A stretch of DNA of 64,000 nt, from NCBI GenBank assembly GCA_958295465.1, contig OY282353.1:496001-560000 (forward strand). The letters run 5' to 3'. A program made the position numbers and the translations under genes. Below, one piece after another: positions 7,665 to 16,758 of the stretch. This DNA comes from an uncultured Gammaproteobacteria bacterium. GTDB lineage: Bacteria; Pseudomonadota; Gammaproteobacteria; HK1. Every line of letters starts with the position of its first letter. The stretch's first letter is position 1. The notes below the pieces were generated by a model that saw nothing but the letters and a program-made list of their open reading frames with translations, did no database searches and was not told the DNA's origin.

Positions 7665-8732
7665 ATGTCAGCACCGTCCGTGCTTCGGGTCGGTATCGTC
7701 GGCGCCGGCGCCAACACCAGGAAGTTCCACATCCCGGGCCTGCAAAAGCAGGCGGGGGTCGAGGTCGTCTCGGTCGCCAACCGGTCGCGGGCGTCGGGTC
7801 AACGCGCCGCCAGCGAGTTCGGGATCCCTCGGGTGGCGGACCACTGGCGCGAGATCGTCGAGGACGAGGGTATCGACGCGGTGTGCATCGGCACGTGGCC
7901 GTACCTGCATGCGCCGGTCACCATCGCCGCCCTCGAAGCGGGCAAGCACGTGCTCTGCGAGGCGCGGATGGCCATGAACGCTTCGCAGGCGCACGCGATG
8001 CTCGACGCGGCGCGGACGAACCCGCACCTCACCGCGCAGATCGTGCCCGCGCCGCACACCCTCGCGCTCGACCGGACCATCGTCGAGCTGATCGGCGACG
8101 GCTACGTCGGCGACCTCGTGGCGGTCGACGCCCACGTCACCCTCGGCAGCGACTTCCCGGTGTGGGACTCCCCCGTGCACTGGCGCCACGACCGGGACCT
8201 CTCCGGCAACAACGTCATGACCATGGGGATCTGGTACGAAGCGATGCTACGCTGGGTCGGTCCCGCAACCACGGTGACCGCGCTCGCGCAGCGCGTGGTC
8301 AGGCACCGCACCGACGAAGGGGGCCGCCGCGTGGCGATGGAGATCCCGGACCATCTCGACGTGCTCTGCCGCATGGCCCAGGGCGGGCAGATGCGTTGCT
8401 CGGTCTCCACCGTCATCGGCCTCGCGCCGTCGACGTCGGTCGCGATCTACGGCACCGAAGGCACGTTGAAGGTCGCCGAAGGCGGCACCGGCGATTCCTC
8501 GTTCGAGCTGTGGGGCGGCCGGCGCCGCAACAAGCGGCTGCGCCGGGTCGACATCGCGCCGGAGAAGATGCGCGGATGGCGGGTCGAAGAGGAGTTCGTC
8601 AACGCAGTGCGCGGTATCGAGCCGGTGACGCACACGGACTTCGCCACCGCGGTGAAATACATGGAATGGACCGACGCGGTGAGCCTCTCGGCGCGCACCG
8701 GGGAGACGGTGCGGCTGCCGCTGTTCGACTGA
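7665..8732 (+). CDS. Gfo/Idh/MocA-family NAD(P)-dependent oxidoreductase
   Basis: This is a 355-residue dehydrogenase. The Rossmann motif GIVGAGANT lies at residues 10-18, and the C-terminal half has the family's beta-sheet domain. Members oxidise or reduce sugars, inositols, trans-dihydrodiols or similar compounds with NAD(P). The usual EKP signature that supplies the catalytic lysine is here E99-A100-R101 (CEARMAMN), so the lysine is missing. The protein may therefore work by another mechanism or may not be a classical dehydrogenase. CAGGAGT lies upstream of ATG 7665. It is the last gene of the plus-strand group, separated by 221 bases from the ThDP beta subunit. Substrate not predictable. 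Confidence 0.85.
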   Translation: MSAPSVLRVGIVGAGANTRKFHIPGLQKQAGVEVVSVANRSRASGQRAASEFGIPRVADHWREIVEDEGIDAVCIGTWPYLHAPVTIAALEAGKHVLCEARMAMNASQAHAMLDAARTNPHLTAQIVPAPHTLALDRTIVELIGDGYVGDLVAVDAHVTLGSDFPVWDSPVHWRHDRDLSGNNVMTMGIWYEAMLRWVGPATTVTALAQRVVRHRTDEGGRRVAMEIPDHLDVLCRMAQGGQMRCSVSTVIGLAPSTSVAIYGTEGTLKVAEGGTGDSSFELWGGRRRNKRLRRVDIAPEKMRGWRVEEEFVNAVRGIEPVTHTDFATAVKYMEWTDAVSLSARTGETVRLPLFD

Positions 8733-8941
8733 ACGCTCCCTCGCCGCCGTGGATTCGGCATTGCGCGGCGCTTGAACCCGGGCGGCGGAAGACGGCTCGG
8801 GTCGAGCCGTTCCCCGCATCCACGGCATCGCACGAGACCGGTACGGGTCAAAGGACGACGGCCCGGCCGGGCGGGAGCCGTGCTGCCCGGCGCCGCGCCC
8901 CCGGAAGACGCCCGCGCGCAATGCCCGGCAATATCGGCCGT

Positions 8942-9907
8942 TTACGCGGCGCGCTCGATCACGAGGCCGGTCTCGCCGGCTCCTTCGATCGATTCCGGTC
9001 CGCGGGCGAGCACCTTGATGAAGCGGCGCTGGAACTCGAGATAGCCGGTGGTCGGCAGGGTGTATCCGAGCTGACGCTCAAGCTCCGCATGCAACTCGGG
9101 CAGGCGGTGGAAGGGCACCGCCGGAAACGTGTGGTGGGCGGTGTGGTACTGCATGTTCCAGCCCATCCACCGGAGAATCGGCCACGTCGCAATGGTGCGG
9201 GTGTTGTGCACGATGTCCGGCTCATGCGTGAGACCGGTATGCTCGGTGACGTTCTGCACTTGGTGCAGCACCTTGGTCGAGAGCATCGGCGCCAGCCACA
9301 GGGTCACCGCCGCCCATGACTCGAACGCCACCGAGACCGCGGCGACGGCCGTGTACCCCGTGATGTGCCAGCGCGCTTCAAGGACGATGTGGCGGCGTTG
9401 CGCCTCGGTGAAATAGCCGCCGGACACCTTGCCGCCGGCGTTGCGCCACAGCCGCGCCAGCAGGTTCGACCAGTAGGTCACCCCGAACAGGTACAGGAGA
9501 TAGCTCGATAGCGTGTACCGCTTCCGGTTCATGAGCTCCGGATCGCGCTCCCAGTCCTGGGTGTGGCGATGGTGCTCGAAGTGGAACCAGCGTTCGTAGC
9601 TCCGCGGGTAGAGGAGCACGAACGCGGTGATCCGGTTGACGACGTCGTTCACCCAGCGGGTCTTGAACGCAGTGTAGTGGTTGCACTCGTGCTGGGCGGC
9701 GAACAGGTAGTTCAGGAGCATCCCGTGGAGGACGAACCACGGCGCCGCCCACCACGAGCCCCAGGCGAGCCACAACCCGGCGCCGGTCACCGCGATGGCC
9801 CCGAAGTGGCCGAGGGTCTGCACCGCACCCTTCCAGTCGGAGCGCCGGGTCAGCTCGCGCAGCTTCTCCGGCGCGATCAGGTTCCTGTGTCCGATGAAAT
9901 CGTCCAT
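8942..9907 (-). CDS. Membrane fatty-acid desaturase (DesA-like)
   Basis: This 321-residue di-iron desaturase has the three histidine clusters: H73-ECN-H77, H109-FEHH-H and a third near 255 reading HTAHH. Hydrophobic stretches lie around residues 34-70, 90-103 and 190-220. It would introduce double bonds into lipid acyl chains (or hydroxylate or desaturate related lipids) at the inner membrane, using ferredoxin-type electrons. It stands alone, convergent with the Gfo/Idh gene and divergent from the cysteine synthase-like gene. Chain position and substrate cannot be told from sequence. The 209-base gap before it holds nothing evident. Confidence 0.85.
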   Translation of the reverse strand: MDDFIGHRNLIAPEKLRELTRRSDWKGAVQTLGHFGAIAVTGAGLWLAWGSWWAAPWFVLHGMLLNYLFAAQHECNHYTAFKTRWVNDVVNRITAFVLLYPRSYERWFHFEHHRHTQDWERDPELMNRKRYTLSSYLLYLFGVTYWSNLLARLWRNAGGKVSGGYFTEAQRRHIVLEARWHITGYTAVAAVSVAFESWAAVTLWLAPMLSTKVLHQVQNVTEHTGLTHEPDIVHNTRTIATWPILRWMGWNMQYHTAHHTFPAVPFHRLPELHAELERQLGYTLPTTGYLEFQRRFIKVLARGPESIEGAGETGLVIERAA

Positions 9908-10119
9908 CCGCGCACTGTACGGCGTCAGGCCGTGCCGATAAAGAGCCCGCGGCCCTGTTCAACGCAACGCAAACGTCCCCCTGGCCACCCTGACCCGCAC
10001 GCGCGCATCGGTTTGATATCGAGCGTGAACAGTCGCCCGTGGTCGAACGTGCGGAACCTCGACCCGTCCGCGCCGGTATCGGCTTGACGGAGTGCCGCTC
10101 CCAAGCCTCTACTGTGCAC

Positions 10120-11031
<912 letters not shown>

Positions 11032-11069
11032 AGGAGAGCGGCCGGACTGGAACCGGGCCGGAACCGGGC

Positions 11070-11495
11070 TCAGACCGGCTTCGCGACCGGGGTCCAGCGT
11101 TGCTCCCGGCGCCGGATCCGTCCGTCACGATCCTCCGAATCGTAGAAGGTCGGGGTGGCGGCCGGGATGCCGTCGACCGGGGTCTTCAGCGCATTGAGGT
11201 TGAGGGTCGCAAAGCGGCCTCCGGGGCCTTCCGCGTATGCCCCGATGTACACCCCGCAGCGTTTGCACATGAGGAATTCGGCGGTTTGCAGCCCGAACCG
11301 GTAGCGGTGCAGCGCGTCCCGGGAGGCCACCGAGAACTCCACCGATCCGGCCGGGTCGCTGGTGCAGCGGGCCGCATGGCGGCGGCAGAACGAGCACTGG
11401 CAGGACCTGACCGGCCACTGCGGCGGTGCCGTCGAGGTGCGGTACGTCCAGCCGATCGACCCGCAGTGGCAACTTCCTTCGTACGAGTGATTCAT
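11070..11495 (-). CDS. GFA/CENP-V-family zinc protein
   Basis: This 141-residue protein has the zinc-binding layout of the GFA (glutathione-dependent formaldehyde-activating) family: SCHCG near the N-terminus, CQCSFCRRH, and CKRCG about 50 residues later. The start ATG 11495 has TGGAG upstream. Founding members were linked to formaldehyde and glutathione, but most homologues have no proven function. Formaldehyde is a product of oxidative demethylation, so its presence near demethylases is suggestive only. It is convergent with the cysteine synthase-like gene. Confidence 0.75.
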   Translation of the reverse strand: MNHSYEGSCHCGSIGWTYRTSTAPPQWPVRSCQCSFCRRHAARCTSDPAGSVEFSVASRDALHRYRFGLQTAEFLMCKRCGVYIGAYAEGPGGRFATLNLNALKTPVDGIPAATPTFYDSEDRDGRIRRREQRWTPVAKPV

Positions 11496-11651
11496 GATGC
11501 GCGCTCCATCGTGTCCGGTCCCGGGGCTGACGGCGCCGTTCCGGCGATGGTCTCTCCGCGTGTACGACACGGGTTTCGCGAAGGTCGCTCGACGCCGGCC
11601 CCGATCACGCGCATGCTACCGGCCACGGACCCCCCTCGCGAGTGTGCCGCC

Positions 11652-12110
11652 ATGATGAACACGGACCCTGCACCCAAGGCCCGAGCCGTCGGCATCAACC
11701 ACGTCGCCCTGGAGGTCGGCGACATCGACGAGGCGCTCGACTTCTACGGCAGTTTCCTGGAGTTCGACATCCGGAGCCGTAGCGAGAATGCCGCCTTCAT
11801 CTACTTCGGCGACCAGTTCATCAATTTCTCCAGGGGCCGCCGGCAGGGACCGGACGACAACCGGCACTTCGGCATCGCGGTCGACGACAAGGATCTCGTG
11901 CGCCGGACCCTCGTCGAGATGGGGGTAGAGCTCCTGGGGGGGAGGTTTCTCGACTTCCTCGATCCGTGGGGCAACCGGGTCGAGATCACGACCTACACCA
12001 ACATCCAGTTCAGCAAGGCCGACCACGTCCTGCGCGGCATGGGGCTCGGACATCTCCGGAAGACCGACCACGCCATCGAGGAGCTCCGGAAGAAGGGCAT
12101 GGCGCCATAG
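11652..12110 (+). CDS. VOC-superfamily (glyoxalase/dioxygenase fold) protein
   Basis: This 152-residue single-domain protein begins its vicinal-oxygen-chelate fold at INHVALEVGDIDEALDFY and finishes it with DPWGNRVEI. H and E candidates for metal binding sit at the usual strand positions (INHVA, HFGIAV, RVEIT). VOC members include glyoxalase I, extradiol dioxygenases and antibiotic-binding proteins, so the reaction is unknown. Two adjacent ATGs at 11652 and 11655 are possible starts, both with weak ribosome sites. It is divergent from the GFA gene, sharing a roughly 155-base intergenic region. Confidence 0.7.
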   Translation: MMNTDPAPKARAVGINHVALEVGDIDEALDFYGSFLEFDIRSRSENAAFIYFGDQFINFSRGRRQGPDDNRHFGIAVDDKDLVRRTLVEMGVELLGGRFLDFLDPWGNRVEITTYTNIQFSKADHVLRGMGLGHLRKTDHAIEELRKKGMAP

Positions 12111-12115
12111 CCGGC

Positions 12116-12265
12116 ATGACTCCGCCAACCGACGTGTCTTCCCCCGAGAGCGGCGCCGCCTGGTACGTGGGAATCGACTGCGGCGGTACCTTCACCGACC
12201 ACCTGGTGATGGCCAACGCGCAACGCGAGGTGCATGTCTTCAAGGCGCTCTCCGTGCCTGCGTGA
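12116..12265 (+). pseudogene. N-terminal fragment of a hydantoinase/oxoprolinase (HyuA-like) gene
   Basis: The frame from ATG 12116 encodes 49 residues containing VGIDCGGTFTDHLV, the ATP-binding start of hydantoinase A/5-oxoprolinase proteins, which normally exceed 600 residues. It then runs to a stop at 12263-12265. No continuation is recognisable downstream, so the rest has been deleted. The interval 12266-12531 shows no gene. This is decay of a former amide or hydantoin-hydrolysing enzyme. Confidence 0.6.
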
Positions 12266-12531
12266 CCTCGATGCCGCGGTCACCGACGCACGCACGGGAG
12301 CGATGCGCGCCACGGACGAGCGGATCACCTGCGGCGGGTAGCTACCTGGCGGCGGATTCGCGGCGGCCTGCCGGAGCATCGACCGACCTTGTGAGGCCGT
12401 CCATTGCGAGAGCGGAAGTCGGGTGCGCGGGACCGGGAGCAACCCGGCCGCGGCCCCGATATCCGGCGGACCGATCGCGGACGAGCCGGCGATTGCAGGT
12501 GCGCAGGGCGTGCCGTCGCGGCGGACATGCT

Positions 12532-13185
12532 TCAGAAGGTCGGGTGCATCGCGAGCGCGATCGAGGACTGGATGTCCCAGACCGCCTTCGAGACCGCCTG
12601 GCCGATGAGATCCAGCTTGCGCACCTCCTCGATGCGTTCGGTGGCGCGTTCCAGCTCCCGGGCCGACAGCAGTTCCCTCAGGATGCCGCAGGCGTCGGCG
12701 AGGCATATGAGGACGATGTCCCGCGGATCCGGGATTTCGTTGCCGAACAGCACCTCCATGATCCGCAGCTTCACCTCCCGCTCCGCTTCACCGTCGACGA
12801 TCGGGTAGCGCCGCGACTGGAACACCCACAGGAACCGGTCATCCTCGCGACGCAAGATGCCGCGCTCCACGAGACGGGCGAGGGCGCGTTCCCGGATCTC
12901 GTCGGCGCCGTCGGCGATGTGGTCGACCCAGTGGCGGGCGTCGTACGTCTCCGTTGCCTGCGCGATGAGTGCGAGGGTCGGGTCCAGCAGGTCATCACCA
13001 GAGGGGGTCGGATCGATCAGGACGAGCCTCTTGAGATCGGTGTCGATCCGGTTCGCCAGCGCCAGGTCCATCAGCACCGCGCCGGCGAACGCGCACTGCA
13101 TCGACCATCCGGGCATCCGCACGAACCCCCCGTCCTCGTCATCGAGCATCAGGAGAGTGATCTCTTCGGCGAAACGAAGATCCAT
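12532..13185 (-). CDS. GPP34 (GOLPH3/Vps74-like) domain protein
   Basis: The 217 residues follow the GPP34 pattern: FAEEITLLMLDDEDG at the N-terminus, an FAGAVLMDLALANRID helix, LVLIDPTPSGDDLLD, ARHWVDHI, then ERALARLVERGILRRE and a Y-P-x-x-D element. In eukaryotes this fold binds phosphatidylinositol-4-phosphate at the Golgi; in bacteria it is widespread but poorly understood. The start ATG 13185 is fixed by a perfect AAGGAGG. It is isolated, facing a long upstream region that includes an AT-rich patch, probably its promoter. Confidence 0.72.
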   Translation of the reverse strand: MDLRFAEEITLLMLDDEDGGFVRMPGWSMQCAFAGAVLMDLALANRIDTDLKRLVLIDPTPSGDDLLDPTLALIAQATETYDARHWVDHIADGADEIRERALARLVERGILRREDDRFLWVFQSRRYPIVDGEAEREVKLRIMEVLFGNEIPDPRDIVLICLADACGILRELLSARELERATERIEEVRKLDLIGQAVSKAVWDIQSSIALAMHPTF

Positions 13186-13621
13186 TGTTGTGGCCTCCTT
13201 CGACCCGCGGCCCGGAAGCGTGCCTTCCCTGCCACTGGTGTCGTTATCATTAATTCTACATATCCGACCCTCGCCTTCCAATCGACGAAAGGCAACGCGC
13301 GATTCCGAGCCGGGGAGCTGCGCACGGGCGGGCGAAAACTGCTGGAATTCCGGCCCCGGATGAGGAGAATGGTGAACGTCGGGCGATCGGCGTGCAGTGG
13401 CGGCGTCGGCGGGCGGGCTTCACAGGGGCCGGACGGCCTCGGCTTCAAGGGTCGCCGGCTCCGATGCGATGCGGTCGATCCTGCTCGCGGGGAACGCCAT
13501 TCCCGAAAACGGATCGGCGCCGCCGTCCGTCAGACCGGCCGATCCCGCGTGGGGAGCGTCGCCCAGGATGGCCGGACCTGGGGCCGGTGTTCGGGAACGG
13601 TTGAGCTTGGAGGATCCGGAT
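13186..13621. other. Intergenic region between divergent GPP34 and fatty-acid hydroxylase genes
   Basis: These 436 bases separate two divergent genes. An AT-rich stretch at about 13240-13262 would suit a minus-strand promoter for the GPP34 gene. GGAGG at 13609-13613 serves the plus-strand gene. Nothing else was recognised. Confidence 0.4.
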
Positions 13622-14650
13622 ATGGCCGATGGACGTCCCGCGGCGGACGAACCGCAATCCGCGCCGGGGGGAGCGTGGGCATGGCACCCGCCCCTGCCCC
13701 TCGCCGGCGTTCCCGTCTTCGCCTGGCCCCCGCGGCCCCTGGTCGCGTTGAAGTACCTCCTCTCTCTGGCGTTCCTGGGATCGGTGCTCGTCCCCTTCGG
13801 GGCGCTCGCCGCGCTCTCATGGTTCTACCTGCAACCGGCGCTGGAACGTTGTGCCGAGTTCCGGGCGGACTGGATACTCCAGATGTACGCCCGCAACCTG
13901 GGGCTCATGCTGCTGGCGGCGGGCGGCCTGCACCTCTACTTCTACACCTTCAGGCGCCAGGGCGCGGAGCGGAAGTTCGACCCGCGCGGCATGGGCACGA
14001 ACGATCGCAAGTTCTTCGCGCGCAACCAGGTATGGGACAACATGCTCTGGACCTGCGCGAGCGGCGTGACGATATGGACGGCCTATGAAGCGGGATTCAT
14101 GTGGGCGTACGCCAACGACCTGCTGCCCTTCTACCTCCGCGTGAACGAGCATCCGGTGTGGTTCGCGGCCACCCTGTTCATGATTCCCTTCTGGGCGTCG
14201 CTGCACTTCTACTTCGTGCATCGCCTGCTGCACTGGAGGCCGCTCTACCGGATCGCCCACGCGCTGCACCACCGCAACGACAACACCGGGCCGTGGTCCG
14301 GCCTCTCCATGCACCCCGTCGAGCATCTGCTCTATCTCAGCAGCGTCCTGATCCACGTGGCATTCGCCTCCCATCCGCTCCACGTCTTCTTCCATATGCA
14401 GTGGAATACCCTGGGGGCGGCGATGACGCATACGGGGTTCGAGTCGCTGACGTTCAGGGGCAGGCCGATCCTGATGCTGGGATCGTTCCACCACCAGCTT
14501 CACCACCGCTACTACGACTGCAACTACGGCAACCCCCATATGCCGTGGGATCGATGGCTCGGCACCGATCACGACGGCACGCCGCGAGCCATGGCCGAGG
14601 TCGTGAGGCGCCGGCGCGCACGGCTCCGGCCGGCCGCCGGCCGCCCATGA
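13622..14650 (+). CDS. Fatty acid hydroxylase/sterol desaturase superfamily membrane protein
   Basis: This 342-residue membrane protein has the histidine-rich di-iron pattern of the superfamily: HFYFVHRLLHW, ALHHRND, HPVEH and a final HHQLHHRYYDCNYG. Membrane segments lie near residues 40-68 and 85-105 and around the His motifs. Members hydroxylate or desaturate lipids or sterol-like substrates using O2. Together with the desaturase at 8942 it points to modified membrane lipids, but the substrate is unknown. The start ATG 13622 has a well-spaced GGAGG; longer in-frame extensions upstream look non-coding. Confidence 0.78.
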   Translation: MADGRPAADEPQSAPGGAWAWHPPLPLAGVPVFAWPPRPLVALKYLLSLAFLGSVLVPFGALAALSWFYLQPALERCAEFRADWILQMYARNLGLMLLAAGGLHLYFYTFRRQGAERKFDPRGMGTNDRKFFARNQVWDNMLWTCASGVTIWTAYEAGFMWAYANDLLPFYLRVNEHPVWFAATLFMIPFWASLHFYFVHRLLHWRPLYRIAHALHHRNDNTGPWSGLSMHPVEHLLYLSSVLIHVAFASHPLHVFFHMQWNTLGAAMTHTGFESLTFRGRPILMLGSFHHQLHHRYYDCNYGNPHMPWDRWLGTDHDGTPRAMAEVVRRRRARLRPAAGRP

Positions 14651-14763
14651 CGCCGGCGGGTTGCGGCCCCCGGGGAGACGGCCCTGGACATCGTGCCGGG
14701 TCAGGCTCGGACCGCGGACACCGGAGCCGGCATCCCGCCATCGAGCATCGGAACCGCCTGTCG

Positions 14764-14853
14764 ATGATTCCCGACACGGTGCTGCACAACGTCTGCCTCG
14801 CCGGCGCCGGAACGGACGCGCCGCCGGTGGATGTCGAAGCCGCCGATCGATGA
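14764..14853 (+). CDS. Mini-ORF A: first upstream copy of the amidohydrolase N-terminus (29 aa)
   Basis: It starts ATG 14764 (MIPDTVLHN...), and its TGA stop (14851-14853) overlaps the ATG of mini-ORF B. It shares 25 of 29 residues with mini-ORF B and 17 of 29 with the true amidohydrolase N-terminus. No good ribosome site is seen. It may be a decaying duplication or a translated leader. Confidence 0.4.
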   Translation: MIPDTVLHNVCLAGAGTDAPPVDVEAADR

Positions 14854-14942
14854 CTCCGCCGGACACGGTGCTGCACAACCCCTGCCTCGCCGGCGCCGGG
14901 GCGGACGCGCCGCCGGTGGACGTCGAGGCCGCCGGTCGATGA
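14850..14942 (+). CDS. Mini-ORF B: second upstream copy of the amidohydrolase N-terminus (30 aa)
   Basis: It starts ATG 14850 (MTPPDTVLHN...) and ends with TGA at 14940-14942, overlapping the amidohydrolase ATG at 14939. Several differences from copy A are third-position synonymous changes (GAT/GAC, GAA/GAG, GGA/GGG). The ATGA overlaps would allow re-initiation from A to B to the gene. Function unknown. Confidence 0.42.
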   Translation: MTPPDTVLHNPCLAGAGADAPPVDVEAAGR

Positions 14943-16174
14943 TCCTTGACACCGTACTCCGAAGGGCACGGATCGCCGGCGCCGGGGCGGACGCGCCGCC
15001 GGTGGACATCGGGATCGCCGGCGGCCGGATTGCCGCCGTCGAGCCGGACATCAGGGCCGAGGCCCGCGCCCTCGACCTCGAAGGCCGCCTCGTATCGGCC
15101 GGTCTTGTCGAGACCCACATCCACCTCGACAAGTCGCGCATCATCGACCGGTGCGCCCCGGCCGCCGGCCGCGCCCGCGACCACATGCAGCGCGTGGCCG
15201 CGGTCAAGCCCGGGTTCACGGTGGAGGACGTCTACGCGCGGGCCGCGGGGACCCTGGAGCAGTGCATCCTCAACGGCACGACCTACGTGCGCACCCACGT
15301 GGAGGTCGATCCCAACGTCGGCCTGCGCGGCTTCGAGGCCCTGAAGCAGTTGGCCGCCGACTATGCGTGGGCCGTGGACCTGGAGCTTTGCGTTTTCGCG
15401 CAGGAAGGCTGGACCAACGTGCCGGAGGCCGATCGGAACGTGGTGGCGGCGCTGGAGCGGGGCGCCGCGGTGGTCGGGGGCGCCCCCGGGTACGATCCGG
15501 ACCACGCCGGACAGATCCGGCGCATCTTCGAGCTTGCCCGCGAGTACGATCGCGACGTGGACATCCACCTCGACGTCGGCCCCAGCGCGGACGAGATGGA
15601 CGTCGATCTGGTCTGCGAGCTGACCGAGCGCCACGGGTACGGGGGGCGGGTCGCGGTCGGGCACGGCACCAAATACTCGCTGCTGCCCCCCGACAGGCTG
15701 CGGGCACTGGGCGATCGGCTCGCGTCCGCCGGGGTGGCGGTGACGGTACTGCCCGCGACGGATCTCTTCGTCACCGGCCGCCACCAGGACCATGCGGTGG
15801 CCCGGGGCGTCGCCGATGCCAACGCGCTGATCGCCCGCGGCGCGAACTGCTCGCTCTCCACCAACAACGTGCTGAACCCGTTCACGCCCTTCGGCGACTG
15901 CTCCCTCATCCGCATTGCGAATCTCTACGCCAACGTCGTGCAGCGCGGCAACGGGGACGAGCTGGCGGAATGCTTCGAGATGCTCACCAACCGCTCGGCG
16001 AAGCTGCTGCGCCGCGACGACTATGGCATCGCCCCGGGCAGGCCGGCGGATCTGGTGGTGTGGAACGCCCGCTCTCCTGCCGAGGCGGTGGCAAAAATCG
16101 CGGCGCCGCTCCACGGCTTCAAGCGCGGACGGCGGACCTTCAGCCGGACGTTGCCGGAGTTGAATCGGCCGTGA
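14939..16174 (+). CDS. Amidohydrolase-superfamily deaminase-like enzyme (cytosine deaminase/AtzC type)
   Basis: This 411-residue metal-dependent hydrolase has the first metal pair at H60-x-H62 (ETHIHLDKS). A second histidine group lies at VDIHLDVG and VGHGTKYS. The position that is normally the metal-binding Asp (TDN or DDV in relatives) reads STNNVLNPF, so Asp is replaced by Asn. Length and layout resemble cytosine deaminase and N-isopropylammelide amidohydrolase. It would hydrolyse a cyclic amide or amine, if active. ATG 14939 overlaps the stop of an upstream mini-ORF. No ribosome site is evident, so translation may depend on coupling. Confidence 0.82.
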   Translation: MILDTVLRRARIAGAGADAPPVDIGIAGGRIAAVEPDIRAEARALDLEGRLVSAGLVETHIHLDKSRIIDRCAPAAGRARDHMQRVAAVKPGFTVEDVYARAAGTLEQCILNGTTYVRTHVEVDPNVGLRGFEALKQLAADYAWAVDLELCVFAQEGWTNVPEADRNVVAALERGAAVVGGAPGYDPDHAGQIRRIFELAREYDRDVDIHLDVGPSADEMDVDLVCELTERHGYGGRVAVGHGTKYSLLPPDRLRALGDRLASAGVAVTVLPATDLFVTGRHQDHAVARGVADANALIARGANCSLSTNNVLNPFTPFGDCSLIRIANLYANVVQRGNGDELAECFEMLTNRSAKLLRRDDYGIAPGRPADLVVWNARSPAEAVAKIAAPLHGFKRGRRTFSRTLPELNRP

Positions 16175-16475
16175 GATCGGTACATTTCACACGCCGCTCG
16201 CAGACGGACAAGGCAGGCCGTTCTTCCGAACCGCGGCGTCATCTGGTTCACCCGTGTAGCGAGGAGGGCGGGCCCGGCCGCGGAAGCCCGCCCCGACACG
16301 GCGGGCACACCGGCTTCAAAAGCTATCGAAAACGCCAGTTCGTGCTGCGATAGCAGGATGGAACGCATGCCGCGCCGGTGTAGCCCATCCTCACTGGGAG
16401 TGAACGTGAACTGGACCGTCCAGTGTGCGGAATACTACTTGTACAGAGGCGTTTCGCTCACCAATGCATATGGGT

Positions 16476-16610
16476 TTATGCAACAATCGGGTACAGTTCC
16501 CAAGCGGCACCCTCGTCATCCTCATTGAAGTAGATTTCCAGCGAAGCCCATCTCGGGTCGAGGCAAATATTGTCCAAATCAAATTTTCTGAATAATGTCT
16601 TCAAGTTCAT
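16476..16610 (-). pseudogene. Short remnant ORF (44 aa) in an AT-rich patch
   Basis: The frame from ATG 16610 encodes 44 residues with the segment WASLEIYFNEDDEGAAWELY, then stops abruptly. The composition is clearly more AT-rich than its neighbours (about 16,420-16,720), suggesting transferred DNA. The conserved-looking segment ending at a premature stop suggests a truncated gene, but I do not recognise the family with certainty. The flanks 16175-16475 and 16611-16758 hold nothing else. Confidence 0.3.
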
Positions 16611-16758
16611 TTTCCGATACCTGTTATCACTTTCTCCAACAAATCCTCCGCGTCTCTATCCTGTCGAGCGCGTCATGTCTGCCGGGATCTCATCAAGCGT
16701 GTGTATCGCCAGCGACTGCAGAAGATGAGACAGATTCGAGAACAAGTCGAATCCGACG

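Larger units (their letters stand above)
14764..15028 (+). repeat. Three tandem degenerate copies of an ~87-bp gene start
   Basis: Units begin at 14764, 14850 and 14939 (spacings 86 and 89 bases). The most conserved core is GCCGGCGCCGG-x-x-CGGACGCG followed by CCGCCGGTGGA. Because neither spacing is a multiple of three, the three copies lie in three different reading frames. The third copy is the actual start of the amidohydrolase. Confidence 0.85.

Noticed and set aside
13400..13640. Possible duplicated start region before the fatty acid hydroxylase
   Set aside because: Matches are short and scattered, not better than expected in GC-rich sequence.
13817..16114. Long minus-strand frame across the hydroxylase and amidohydrolase
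   Set aside because: Crosses two genes with conserved motifs on the plus strand and the repeats between them.
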